From the NCBI GenBank assembly GCA_964427825.1, contig CAYRUU010000002.1, positions 1 to 46,736 of the forward strand: 46,736 nt of DNA, given 5' to 3'. The notes under the pieces were generated by a model. That model had not been told where the DNA came from. It saw only the letters and a list, made by a program, of their open reading frames with translations, and did no database searches. The stretch is from GCA-2747515 sp964427825 (GTDB lineage: Bacteria > Patescibacteriota > Minisyncoccia > Moranbacterales > GCA-2747515). The position numbers and the translations under genes are program-made. Shown here in pieces: positions 24,056 to 33,114 of the stretch (its first letter is position 1; each line of letters begins with the position of its first letter).

Positions 24056-26767
24056 ATGCCCAAAAGTTTACCCACACATTTTGACGCCATTGATGCAGAA
24101 CGACGTCTCTACAAAATGTGGGAACAATCCGGTGCGTTTGCACCGAACACTACAGCGGAAAGCAGTCCGTTTGCCGTGATGATGCCGCCACCAAATGTGA
24201 CCGGCATTCTTCACCTCGGGCACGCATTGGAAAACAGCATCATGGATGCCAAAGTACGCTGGGCACGCATGAGCGGCTACAACACACTACTTCTCCCCGG
24301 CACCGATCACGCCGCCGTCGCCACGCAAGCAAAAGTGGAGCGCATCCTCATGGACAAAGGCATCACACACCCGCGCAAAGAACTCGGACGCGATCAATTG
24401 CTGCAAGAAATCCGCACCTATGCAGAAGAATCCAAATCCGTCATCCTCTCGCAGATTCGCGCCATGGGCACAAGTTGCGATTGGAGTCGCTTGGCCTATA
24501 CCTTTGACGCGCCACGTAACGCTGCCGTCAATGCCGTTTTCAAAAAGATGTATGACGACGGCCTCATCTATCGTGGTCACCGTGTCGTCCATTGGTCGGT
24601 TGCTGGGCAATCCACATGCTCCGATGATGAAGTGGAGTACGTCACGCGCGCAGCAAAACTCTATACCTTTCGCTACAGCGCGGATTTTCCCATCGCTATC
24701 TCCACCACGCGACCGGAAACCAAGCTTGGCGACACCGCTGTCGCCGTCCACCCCGATGACACACGCTACCAATCCTACATCGGACAAACATTCACCGCAG
24801 ATGTCGGTGCGGCGAAGCCTCTCACGATCAAAATCATCGCCTCACACGATGTTGATCCGCATTTCGGCACCGGTGCACTCGGCGTGACACCGGCGCACAG
24901 CATTGTGGATTTTGACATCTATGAAAAGCAAAAAGCACTTGGTGATCCGATCGATATGGTGCAGGTGATCGGTACCAACGGCACCATGACCGCTGCCGCG
25001 GGAAGCGCCTATGCGGGGCTGACAGTCACGGACGCACGTGACACATTCGTGACATGGCTGCGTGCCAATAACCTCCTTGATAAAGAAGAAGACATTACGC
25101 AAAATGTCGGCGTCTCCGATCGCTTCAAGGATGTCGTAGAAGCCATTCCCATGACACAGTGGTTTGTGGACGTCACAAAAAAAATTCCACACCGCGACGT
25201 GTCGCTCAAAGATCTCATGCGCAATGCCGTGACAGTCGGACACAACAACGATCCCACGAACATCATCACCATCACGCCACAACGATTCACAAAGATCTAC
25301 CTGCACTGGATTGACAACCTTCGTGATTGGTCTATCTCACGACAAATTTGGTGGGGACATCGTATCCCGATATGGTACTGCCCCAACGGGCACATGACGT
25401 GCGCCGAACAAACACCCACCGTGTGTGCCTCATGCGACGCAACAATACTCACGCAAGACGACGAAACACTGGACACGTGGTTTTCTTCTGGGCTGTGGAC
25501 GTTTTCCACGCTCGGCTGGCCGAAAAACACCGCGGACTTCCGCACATTCCATCCCACGGCATGGATACAAATGGGGCACGAAATTCTCTTTTTCTGGATG
25601 GCGCGCATGGTTTTGATGAGCACCTACACCCTTGATGTGATCCCTTTTCGTTCCGTCTACATCCATGGCATGCTGTGTGACAAATCCGGCAAGAAGTTTT
25701 CCAAATCCGCCGGCAACAACATTGACCCGCTGGAGATCGGCATACGCTATGGCACCGACGCACTGCGCCTAAGCCTACTCACCGGCATCACACCTGGTAA
25801 CGACTCACACTACTACGAAGAAAAGGTTGTCGGGGCGCGCAACTTCGTCAACAAACTATGGAATATCGGACGCTTCATCTCCGCGCGCATTGCCAAAAAT
25901 CCATCGCATCGCGCGCCCACAGCTGCCGATCTCACCGATTTTGACGTGATGATCTTGGGAAAAATGCACGACACCATCGCTACGGTACGCGAAGACTTCG
26001 CTGCCGATCGCTTTGCACAAGCAATTGACACACTCACGACATTCACATGGCACGATTTTGCAGACTGGTATGTGGAGGCAGCAAAATTTGAACACAATAC
26101 CACCGCCAAAAACGCCGTGTTGCGCGCCATCTTCACCAACCTCCTCGCACTGTGGCATCCAATCATCCCGTTTGTGACGGAAGAACTCTGGAGTGCATTT
26201 CAGACAAAGCCAAACACGCTCTTGATTACTGCACCCTTCCCCACCGAAGACGCCTATTTGCCACTTTTGGCAGATCGCGAACAGCACACGCGCGCCGCCA
26301 ATCTCGTCATCGGCATCGTGACCGCCATCCGCACACTGCGTCAAGAAAACGGCATTGCGCCGGATAAAAAAGTGCCCTGCACCATTCACTGCGACACCGA
26401 CATGCACGACATGATCGGGCGCCACATGTCCATCATTACTGGCATGCGCACCAACGTGATTGACACCATCGTAACGAACGACACTCCCGCACGCACATCA
26501 CTCACCGCCACAACAGCGCACGGCATCACCGTCGCACTAGACGTCCGCGACGCACTGGATGCCGCGGTGGAAAAAACCAAAAAAGAACAAGAGCTTATCG
26601 CCACAACCGCCTACATTGCAACACTTGATAAAAAATTGTCCAATGACGCGTTTGTTACAAAGGCGCCGTCATCCGTTGTTGATGCGGAACGCACAAAGCT
26701 TGCCGATGCGCGCGCCAGAGAACAAGAGCTGACCGCAACCATTCACCGCTTGGAGCGCCTACTATGA
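24056..26767 (+). CDS. valS: Valyl-tRNA synthetase
   Basis: 903 aa from the ATG at 24056, which follows the promoter; the open frame begins earlier at 23969 but that part lies over the promoter. Class I synthetase charging tRNA-Val. 'MMPPPNVTGILHLGHALEN' contains HLGH (53-56); 'NTLLLPGTDHAAVATQAKVE', 'ISTTRPETKLGDTAVAVHP' (editing domain), 'DNLRDWSISRQIWWGHRIPIWYC', and KKFSKSAGN near 546-554. The C-terminal coiled coil ('DALDAAVEKTKKEQELIATTAYIATLDKKLSNDAFV') is the typical ValS tRNA-binding arm. The stop TGA overlaps the next start (ATGA). Confidence 0.98.
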   Translation: MPKSLPTHFDAIDAERRLYKMWEQSGAFAPNTTAESSPFAVMMPPPNVTGILHLGHALENSIMDAKVRWARMSGYNTLLLPGTDHAAVATQAKVERILMDKGITHPRKELGRDQLLQEIRTYAEESKSVILSQIRAMGTSCDWSRLAYTFDAPRNAAVNAVFKKMYDDGLIYRGHRVVHWSVAGQSTCSDDEVEYVTRAAKLYTFRYSADFPIAISTTRPETKLGDTAVAVHPDDTRYQSYIGQTFTADVGAAKPLTIKIIASHDVDPHFGTGALGVTPAHSIVDFDIYEKQKALGDPIDMVQVIGTNGTMTAAAGSAYAGLTVTDARDTFVTWLRANNLLDKEEDITQNVGVSDRFKDVVEAIPMTQWFVDVTKKIPHRDVSLKDLMRNAVTVGHNNDPTNIITITPQRFTKIYLHWIDNLRDWSISRQIWWGHRIPIWYCPNGHMTCAEQTPTVCASCDATILTQDDETLDTWFSSGLWTFSTLGWPKNTADFRTFHPTAWIQMGHEILFFWMARMVLMSTYTLDVIPFRSVYIHGMLCDKSGKKFSKSAGNNIDPLEIGIRYGTDALRLSLLTGITPGNDSHYYEEKVVGARNFVNKLWNIGRFISARIAKNPSHRAPTAADLTDFDVMILGKMHDTIATVREDFAADRFAQAIDTLTTFTWHDFADWYVEAAKFEHNTTAKNAVLRAIFTNLLALWHPIIPFVTEELWSAFQTKPNTLLITAPFPTEDAYLPLLADREQHTRAANLVIGIVTAIRTLRQENGIAPDKKVPCTIHCDTDMHDMIGRHMSIITGMRTNVIDTIVTNDTPARTSLTATTAHGITVALDVRDALDAAVEKTKKEQELIATTAYIATLDKKLSNDAFVTKAPSSVVDAERTKLADARAREQELTATIHRLERLL

Positions 26768-27261
26768 CCTATGGTATCTCATTCATCCTCGGTATTATCA
26801 TCGCCGCCACCGCGCTTGTGCTGCAGGTGATTGGTGGTATTGTATCGGAAGTGTTTGTGCACACCGCATGGCAACCATCCTATGTCGCAGAAACATTCTC
26901 TGCCGCACTCCCAACACTGCTCATCACAGCGTGCATTGAAGAATGTGTGCGCGTTTCCATGATCGCCAAAAAGTTCCTATCTGTCACCCTCACGCCTGCG
27001 GCGACATGGTGGCACAGCGCAAGTCTTGGTGCCGGCTTTTGGACGACTGAACTTACACTCCGACTTTTGGGCACGGCGCCGACATCACCACTTGCCGCAC
27101 TACTGCCACTACTCATCCACATCACCGCAAGCGGCATTGCCATTATCATTCTGGCACAGTGGCGCACCGTCCCCGTCGCGGCGCGCATTGCCGTCGCGCT
27201 TACCGGCGCCATCCTCATCCACAGCGCCGGTAATGCGCTCATTTTCGCACTTCCACGCTAG
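26764..27261 (+). CDS. PrsW/CPBP-like multi-helix membrane protein
   Basis: 165 aa with about five membrane helices. The motif EECVR at about 58-62 inside a helix, then 'LLIHITASGIAI' and 'AILIHSAGNALIF' near the end, gives the order Glu-Glu, His, His-x-x-x-Asn known from PrsW-type intramembrane metalloproteases. The match is partial and the protein shorter than PrsW, so protease activity is only a possibility. The ATG overlaps the valS stop by four bases (ATGA), implying coupled translation; a link to ValS function is not implied. Confidence 0.7.
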   Translation: MTYGISFILGIIIAATALVLQVIGGIVSEVFVHTAWQPSYVAETFSAALPTLLITACIEECVRVSMIAKKFLSVTLTPAATWWHSASLGAGFWTTELTLRLLGTAPTSPLAALLPLLIHITASGIAIIILAQWRTVPVAARIAVALTGAILIHSAGNALIFALPR

Positions 27262-27272
27262 TGCTCCATGAC

Positions 27273-27301
27273 TTGCGTCAATTCGGCATGTGGTTTATAA
27301 T
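27273..27301 (+). promoter_or_regulatory. Promoter of the Hsp20 gene
   Basis: TTGCGT (27273-27278), 17 bp, perfect TATAAT (27296-27301). No CIRCE-like inverted repeat is seen. Confidence 0.7.
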
Positions 27302-27338
27302 GAACTCGTAGACGTGATTGCTAGTTAACCTACATTTT

Positions 27339-27890
27339 ATGAAAGAAAAACGCTCTTTCCTCAACCGATTTTCCGGATCGCAAGAGCCGGAACAGCACAC
27401 ATTGCACGACCAACCCATGTCCATGCCGGTGTACGGTGGCGATCAAGAAATGCAAATGCATGTGGACTACCAAGACACACCCATGACGTTGCCGCAGGAC
27501 AATTGGGGCAGCGATCCGCAGGAAATAATGCCGCAACATACATCCTCCGCCGACGATGCCGAAGGACAGCTGACAATTGACGTGTATCAAACCGATACAG
27601 AAATCGTCATCAAGTCTACCATTGCCGGTGTCAAGCCGGAAGACTTGGATGTATCCATCAGCAACGACATGATCACCATCAAGGGCGATCGCAAAAACGA
27701 AGAGGTGGTGGATGACAACAATTACTACTATCGCGAATGCTACTGGGGATCATTTTCCCGCTCCATCGTCCTTCCTATGGATGTCTTGGCTGATAAAATT
27801 GACGCTACGCTCAAAAATGGCATTCTGACCATTCGTCTGCCGAAAGCCGACGTCACCAAAACCAAAAAAATTCAGGTGCGCGGATTCTAG
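27339..27890 (+). CDS. Hsp20/alpha-crystallin family small heat shock protein
   Basis: I use the ATG at 27339 (MKEKRSFLNRFSG), 183 aa; an upstream TTG is open but lies just past the promoter. ATP-independent holdase chaperone that forms oligomers. N-terminal arm is long (about 80 residues) and rich in M, Q and D ('PMSMPVYGGDQEMQMHVDYQDTPMTLPQDNWG'). The alpha-crystallin domain spans about 80-175: 'GQLTIDVYQTDTEIVIKSTIAGVKPEDLDVSISNDMITIKGDR', 'ECYWGSFSRSIVLPMDVLADKIDATLKNGILTIRLPKA'. The C-terminal I-x-I anchor is not obvious ('KIQVRGF' ends the protein). Confidence 0.95.
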   Translation: MKEKRSFLNRFSGSQEPEQHTLHDQPMSMPVYGGDQEMQMHVDYQDTPMTLPQDNWGSDPQEIMPQHTSSADDAEGQLTIDVYQTDTEIVIKSTIAGVKPEDLDVSISNDMITIKGDRKNEEVVDDNNYYYRECYWGSFSRSIVLPMDVLADKIDATLKNGILTIRLPKADVTKTKKIQVRGF

Positions 27891-27891
27891 G

Positions 27892-27920
27892 TTGTGGGAG
27901 TATCCAAAATACGCTATGAT
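27892..27920 (+). promoter_or_regulatory. Promoter of the VanW gene
   Basis: TTGTGG (27892-27897), 17 bp, TATGAT (27915-27920). Confidence 0.6.
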
Positions 27921-27976
27921 AAAGGAGGGACTAAATACCCTCTTTTATTCGTATCTCATTAAATAATAGCCAGAAC

Positions 27977-29263
27977 ATGTCTTTTCGCATTATGACATAC
28001 ATGGCGGTGATCGCCGGTATTTTGTGTGCCATTGGCATACCACCAACCATACACGCGCAATCGCCGTCCGGTATTGCATTACAATTACATGGCGTGACCA
28101 AAGAGACACTGACACCGACAGAGATTGCATCGTTTATGCGCAAAGACGTACGTCGCGTGCACGATGCAACATATCACAGTGAAATTGAGGCGCTACTGTT
28201 GTGTGACCTTACAAGCGTCGACACACCGTGTCTCCTCACCGACACCACCATAGCCGCTTTCACAACGCGCACGCAACCATCCGCGCCCGCCATCAACACA
28301 AGCACCGTCACGGCATTTGTCACCGACCTTGCCCGTCGCTTGAACACCGACCCCGTCAACGCCCGCCTGCGCTTTAATGAAGAAACCAAGACCTTGCAGG
28401 AAATCGCACCACATCAAGACGGCATCGCCCTTGACGTGGACAGCACCGTGGCGCACATCAGCGACGTACTGCTGGCACACGCACCACTACCATCCACTAT
28501 GGAACTCATCGCCACAACCATGCCAGCACATGTGACAAGTGCCAATGCCCACAGCCTCGGCATCAAAGATCGCCTCGGGTCCGGCGTGTCAAACTTTCGC
28601 GGATCTACGGCGGCACGGATCCACAATATCGTCGTGTCGGCAAATCGTTTTGACGGTCTCCTTATTGCGCCAAACGAAGAATTTTCTTTTGTCAAAATTC
28701 TCGGACCCGTGGACGCAGCACACGGCTATACGGAAGAATTGGTGATCCGCGACAATGAAACCAAGCCGGAGTTTGGCGGCGGTATCTGTCAAGTGTCCAC
28801 AACCGTTTTCCGCGCCGCCGTCAACACGGGCATGAAAATCACCCAGCGGCGCAATCACTCCTATCCCGTGCAGTACTACTCACCCATCGGTTTTGACGCC
28901 TCCATCTATGTCCCGTCGCCCGACTTTCGCTTCGTCAACAATACCTCGGGCTATATCCTCATGCACCTTGCCATCGTCGGCACGGACATCACATTCACCT
29001 ACTACGGCACAAGCGATGACCGCACCATAGCGATAGATGGTCCCCACATCACAGAACACCAACCCGACGGCGCCATGAAAACCTATTTCACGCAAAAAGT
29101 CACCGGTAAAGACGGCGCGGTAATGATCGATGACATCTTCAGAAGCAATTACAAATCCCCCAAGGATTACCCCAACCCCGGCGACGTTGCCAAACTCACC
29201 GAAAAACCTGAGGACTGGTCCAAAAAGCAATGGGATGAGTATGTCGCAAAAAATGGACGCTAG
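27977..29263 (+). CDS. VanW family protein, secreted or anchored
   Basis: 428 aa. Signal peptide 'MTYMAVIAGILCAIGIPPTIHAQS' (about 6-29). Residues 30-200 are a domain often found before VanW (peptidoglycan-binding-like, with 'LNTDPVNARLRFNEETKTLQEIAPHQDGIALDVDST'). The VanW domain (about 205-345) has 'GSGVSNFRGSTAARIHNIVVSANRFDGLLIAPNEEFSF', 'YTEELVIRDNETKPEFGGGICQVSTTVFRAAVNTGMKI', and 'RRNHSYPVQYYSPIGFDASIY'. A trailing beta domain and a polar tail follow. VanW proteins are tied to cell-wall biology, but their reaction is not known. Common in CPR genomes. Confidence 0.93.
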   Translation: MSFRIMTYMAVIAGILCAIGIPPTIHAQSPSGIALQLHGVTKETLTPTEIASFMRKDVRRVHDATYHSEIEALLLCDLTSVDTPCLLTDTTIAAFTTRTQPSAPAINTSTVTAFVTDLARRLNTDPVNARLRFNEETKTLQEIAPHQDGIALDVDSTVAHISDVLLAHAPLPSTMELIATTMPAHVTSANAHSLGIKDRLGSGVSNFRGSTAARIHNIVVSANRFDGLLIAPNEEFSFVKILGPVDAAHGYTEELVIRDNETKPEFGGGICQVSTTVFRAAVNTGMKITQRRNHSYPVQYYSPIGFDASIYVPSPDFRFVNNTSGYILMHLAIVGTDITFTYYGTSDDRTIAIDGPHITEHQPDGAMKTYFTQKVTGKDGAVMIDDIFRSNYKSPKDYPNPGDVAKLTEKPEDWSKKQWDEYVAKNGR

Positions 29264-29301
29264 TCCACGACGTGCTAGTCTTTTACATGCTATTATACTT
29301 G

Positions 29302-29375
29302 TGCCCCGGGAGGGATTCGAACCCCCGACCAACGGGATAGAAGCCCGCTGCTCTGATCCACTGAGCTACCGAGGC
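29302..29375 (-). tRNA. tRNA-Arg (anticodon TCT)
   Basis: 74 nt cloverleaf: acceptor GCCTCGG / CCGGGGC (one G-T pair), D arm GCTC-GAGC, anticodon stem GCGGG / CCCGT around CTTCTAT (anticodon TCT), T arm with TTCGAAT, discriminator A. CCA not encoded. Confidence 0.96.
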
Positions 29376-29424
29376 GGATCGTTGCCACTGTCTCTGTTAT
29401 AGCACGTTTGCGCCGATACAGAAA

Positions 29425-29447
29425 ATGCCTTCTCAAAGAGGAGGCAT
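29425..29447 (-). terminator. Hairpin between the two tRNAs
   Basis: Minus-strand ATGCCT / AGGCAT stem with an inner CTC-TTT-GAG helix, then TTTT. It could end the tRNA-Lys transcript. Confidence 0.6.
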
Positions 29448-29457
29448 GTTCCGCATG

Positions 29458-29530
29458 TGCGCCGTGAGGGATTTGAACCCCCGACCGTTTGGTTAAGAGC
29501 CAACTGCTCTACCGACTGAGCTAACGGCGC
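29458..29530 (-). tRNA. tRNA-Lys (anticodon CTT)
   Basis: 73 nt cloverleaf: acceptor GCGCCGT / ACGGCGC, D arm GCTC-GAGC, anticodon loop CTCTTAA (anticodon CTT), T arm with TTCAAAT, discriminator A. The outermost anticodon-stem pair is a G-A mismatch. CCA not encoded. Confidence 0.95.
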
Positions 29531-29593
29531 ATGACACATTGCCCATCTTACACGAAAAAACTCTCATCGTCAATCACCTCACCATCCTTATCA

Positions 29594-32578
29594 CTATGGT
29601 ACATCTTGACCCATGTCCACAAGGATGTCAAAGTCTGCATAGGACGCTAACACACCGTCATTGCGCATGATGGTCACTTCCGAGAATTGTGCACGCAGTA
29701 CCGCCGCCACGCTTTCCGCGGCGCCCGCATGCGCATCGTCGCGATACATCACCGTCACGCCGTTTGACGCATTTTCACTGCTGCGCATATCCACATCCTC
29801 ATAGCCGTTTTGCCGCAACAGATCGCCACCCTTTGCCGCATTATCTGCGGACGCCGTATCGTGCACAATCACTGTGCGCGGCATCATGGGTGACGCTTGT
29901 GACGTTGCATCGGGCACATTCTCTTCCTGCACCGGCTCGACAATCGTATGCGTCGCGTTCTCTGATGCAGCACCTTCTATGCTCGTCGCGGCAGAAGGAA
30001 CATTGCTGCCGCCATCCTGCACCGTGTCAATCATTTTTTGCACCATATCACGAGACTGCGTATCCTCTTCTGCTAAAAATGTCAGCACCTTTTTGTATTG
30101 TGCAATAGCAGCATCCTTTTTGTCGTCTCGCTCGTACAAAAGCCCAAGCTCCACCATAGCGCCCACGTCCTTTTCGCGCAGAGCAATGATGTTTTGCAAG
30201 ATTTTTTCTGCTTGCGCGCGATCACCATCTGCATTGCGAATCTGTAACATACGCGCAAGATGAAAAGCATAGTTGATGCTTTGTGTCTGTACTGCATCGG
30301 ACGGCGTCACACCAGCCGTCGCCTGCGATGCCCCTAGTGCCATACTCATTGCCGCAATAGCATCGTCTATCTTCCCCAGCGCCTCGTTTGCCATGGCAAG
30401 ATAGTAGTGTGCCGGTGCGAAAAGACTGACCTGCTCATTACCATAGGTGAACGTCGTTTTGTTTTTCGCCGCGTCAAAAGATTTTTTCGCTTCTTCCACA
30501 AGCGCCTGACGCTCCTGCGTCGCCTGATCACCCGTCTTTGTCTGTGCCTGCGCCAATTGCATGCGCCCCACAGCAAGGTCCAGCTGTGGATTGTGCGGCT
30601 CCAGCATACCGGCGCGCCCATATGCCGCCAGCGCCTCGCTTGCTGCACCTTGCACATACCCGCCGCTGTTTTCCAAGACAATCCCCTTCACCTCATGTGC
30701 CAACACATCGTTGGGCATGAGATCGCAGCCAAAGTTCGCCGCACCCGCCGCCTGCGTGATAAACATGGCAAGCGCATCACGATTTTGTTGATCAGTAGGC
30801 TTATTGGCTTCGCGTGTCGCTAAATCCAACCCGTACTGCGCCACAAGCGTATAGTAGCGCCCCTCTTGACCGTTGAGTGTAATCGCTTTTTGAAATGCCG
30901 TCATGGTGCGATCGTTGTCGTTTTTTTGATATGCGGTAAGTGCCGTTTTCGCATAGACATCGGCGGCAAACATCTTGCCCAGCGTCACAAAGCCAAACAC
31001 GGCAAGTACCGCCGCCACAATGGAGAGGAAGGCAAAAGACAGAGCGTGCTGTGGGGACGATGTGAGTGTCAATGCCCACGTCTTTGCAGGATGCTTTTGT
31101 AACAAAGACACACTGCCCACACATGCCGCCGCAAGAATGGCACCGTAAAGAATCACCACACCATCAATCGCCCACAGCAAACTATAGACAGCTGCCGCTA
31201 GTGACGCCACAAAAAATCCCAATGCCGCCACTTTAAGTACATCATCTTGTGTGCCACGTAAAAACGCCATCCATGCCGTACCAATATAGGTGAAAAAGAC
31301 GCTACACAGTGCAACAACACCAACCACGCCAAGTGTGGCGATCCCGTCCATAATCATACCGCGTCCGGCAAAAACACGCGTGTCATAATTACCATCCTTG
31401 TTCACATCCTGCGGTGTAAACAGAGAAAACTGATAGCCATAGGTCCCTGGTCCGCTTCCCAACAGTGGACGCGATCCCAGCGCACCTTTTGCGACAGTCC
31501 ACGACAGCGCAGTGGTCACTATGGGCTCCGGCTGGATAGCAATACGTGTTACCAGCGGCTGCCCCCACAGAAAGAGAAACATGAGTGCCAGAAACACACC
31601 GATGATCGTTCCCATGCCTTGTTGCGCGGACTGCACCAAGCGACTCACCATGAACACGACAAGCAGCCCGACAACGCCAAGGATCACATACCACTGCGCA
31701 TAACCGTAGAGTGCGGAAAGTGTCAAGCCGTTGATGGCAATGAGGGCGATTGTAAAAATCGTCACAAGCTTGGTGCGCGCGCTGCCAATCACGGACGGTG
31801 CAAGGATCAAAAACGGTAACAACATCCCAAGATAGATGGTCAAGCCGGAAAACGATCCCGTCAACGTCCCCGGCACGATGGCAAGCACATCTTGTCCAAT
31901 CAAGCGCATGGTCGCGGCAAACGACCACAGGATCACAGCAGCACCACTTGTCACAATTGCCCACCATACCTGCACAATGCGCTCACGCGTCATCGTGGAG
32001 ACAATGAGATAGTACGCCATCACAGTCGCCACAAGGCTCACCATACCCATCACCGGTGTCCCGAAAAAGCCGAATGCACTATGGTAGCGATCCACGGAAA
32101 AAAGTGCGGACAGTACCACCGCAAACAACAGTGCTGCAAGTGGCACATCCAGCGGTGTTCGCCGAATCTCACTTGCCGCCCCCATCATACTGCGCACCAC
32201 AAACGCAACGACGCCAATAAAAGTCCATGTATAGAAATAGTACTGCTTTTCAAAAGCAATGCCCTGATACGTCACACTGAGGAAAAACAGGGGTAGGCCG
32301 AAAAACAACATCCATACGCAGACGGCGATGACTTTGTCCAAAATCCACGCACTACGCCTCGCCTCATGTTGCGGTTGCATTGGCTCACGCGACTGTGACC
32401 GCATTGGTTGCGGTGCGGGCATGGTACGCTGCGGTGCAACGGGATCGCGGTGTGCTATGGTGGCGCGAGACTGTCGCCCGGCTTGTGCGTGCGGCGGTGT
32501 TGCATATCCTTGACGCGACGACGCATGTGTCGATCGGTGTGGCGTGGTACTTCGTGTAAACTGTGGTGTACGTTCCAT
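29594..32578 (-). CDS. O-antigen-ligase-like polytopic protein with TPR region and LytR_C domain
   Basis: 994 aa in four parts. Residues 1-75 are cytoplasmic, low complexity, rich in R, Q, S, P. About 78-500 hold 12 or so membrane helices with the Wzy/WaaL signature 'GSRPLLGSGPGTYGYQFSLFTPQDVNKDG' on an outside loop (about 365-393); this class ligates or polymerises polyprenyl-linked glycans. About 545-840 is a helical repeat region of TPR type ('KTALTAYQKNDNDRTMTAFQKAITLNGQEGRYYTLVAQYG', 'GAMVELGLLYERDDKKDAAIAQYKKVLTFL'). The last 95 residues ('TVIVHDTASADNAAKGGDLLRQNGYEDVDM...VAAVLRAQFSEVTIMRN') match the LytR/CpsA C-terminal domain. It has its own promoter and lies downstream of the glycan operon. 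Confidence 0.88.
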   Translation of the reverse strand: MERTPQFTRSTTPHRSTHASSRQGYATPPHAQAGRQSRATIAHRDPVAPQRTMPAPQPMRSQSREPMQPQHEARRSAWILDKVIAVCVWMLFFGLPLFFLSVTYQGIAFEKQYYFYTWTFIGVVAFVVRSMMGAASEIRRTPLDVPLAALLFAVVLSALFSVDRYHSAFGFFGTPVMGMVSLVATVMAYYLIVSTMTRERIVQVWWAIVTSGAAVILWSFAATMRLIGQDVLAIVPGTLTGSFSGLTIYLGMLLPFLILAPSVIGSARTKLVTIFTIALIAINGLTLSALYGYAQWYVILGVVGLLVVFMVSRLVQSAQQGMGTIIGVFLALMFLFLWGQPLVTRIAIQPEPIVTTALSWTVAKGALGSRPLLGSGPGTYGYQFSLFTPQDVNKDGNYDTRVFAGRGMIMDGIATLGVVGVVALCSVFFTYIGTAWMAFLRGTQDDVLKVAALGFFVASLAAAVYSLLWAIDGVVILYGAILAAACVGSVSLLQKHPAKTWALTLTSSPQHALSFAFLSIVAAVLAVFGFVTLGKMFAADVYAKTALTAYQKNDNDRTMTAFQKAITLNGQEGRYYTLVAQYGLDLATREANKPTDQQNRDALAMFITQAAGAANFGCDLMPNDVLAHEVKGIVLENSGGYVQGAASEALAAYGRAGMLEPHNPQLDLAVGRMQLAQAQTKTGDQATQERQALVEEAKKSFDAAKNKTTFTYGNEQVSLFAPAHYYLAMANEALGKIDDAIAAMSMALGASQATAGVTPSDAVQTQSINYAFHLARMLQIRNADGDRAQAEKILQNIIALREKDVGAMVELGLLYERDDKKDAAIAQYKKVLTFLAEEDTQSRDMVQKMIDTVQDGGSNVPSAATSIEGAASENATHTIVEPVQEENVPDATSQASPMMPRTVIVHDTASADNAAKGGDLLRQNGYEDVDMRSSENASNGVTVMYRDDAHAGAAESVAAVLRAQFSEVTIMRNDGVLASYADFDILVDMGQDVP

Positions 32579-32640
32579 AAAAATCGCTCTAAATGCGGAT
32601 AATACAGCATGTCATGATCGTCCATGACGCCCTATCTCTC

Positions 32641-32669
32641 ATTATAGAGCATGTGCGCCATTCACTCAA
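32641..32669 (-). promoter_or_regulatory. Promoter of the O-antigen-ligase-like gene
   Basis: Minus-strand TTGAGT (32664-32669), 17 bp, perfect TATAAT (32641-32646); the -35 box overlaps the last codons of the DUF192 gene. Confidence 0.7.
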
Positions 32670-33114
32670 TATCTCCAGAAGTGACGCGATCACCGACGCG
32701 AATACCGTGCGCTGCAACAAATCCCGCAGGAACCTCCACAATGGTGTCCGCGGGCTGTTGTGAGACGCGGATATCCGCCGTGCCGCGACGCCATTGCATA
32801 TCCTGTGCCACGTCTGTAACACGCCCATCGGCAATCCAAATGGCATCAATGTCTACCACCATGCCGCGCATCCACAGCGTACGTATATCTTTGTATCCAA
32901 AGTGCAAGAGCATGCCACATGTGTCACAAAGATGTGCTGTACCGCCAAGACCATGTTGGTGCTGCCACGGACTGCGCGCCACGCGAACGCGCACGACCGT
33001 ATCCCCAATCGTCACTGTATGACGATACAATAAAAAATCGCGCACCATCCACACCGCGACTCCACCCGCAATCACCACGATAACCCCAAAAATGATAGCA
33101 ATGTTTTTTGTCAT
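32662..33114 (-). CDS. DUF192 family protein, membrane anchored
   Basis: 150 aa from the ATG at 33114, which overlaps the TGA of the upstream gene (ATGA), so translation is probably coupled; the frame is open further upstream inside that gene. One N-terminal membrane helix (about 4-22), then the DUF192 beta domain: 'VRVRVARSPWQHQHGLGGT', 'CGMLLHFGYKDIRTLWMRGMVVDIDAIWIADGRVTDVAQDM', 'ADTIVEVPAGFVAAHGIRVGDRV'. In most DUF192 proteins the first motif reads 'R..GLM'; here it is 'HQHGLGG'. Two cysteines (CDTC) sit in the insertion after it. Function unknown for the family. Confidence 0.88.
   Translation of the reverse strand: MTKNIAIIFGVIVVIAGGVAVWMVRDFLLYRHTVTIGDTVVRVRVARSPWQHQHGLGGTAHLCDTCGMLLHFGYKDIRTLWMRGMVVDIDAIWIADGRVTDVAQDMQWRRGTADIRVSQQPADTIVEVPAGFVAAHGIRVGDRVTSGDIE

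Noticed and set aside
30407..30823. Long plus-strand frames opposite the O-antigen-ligase-like gene
   Set aside because: They are antisense shadows with high Cys/Arg content and no recognisable motifs.
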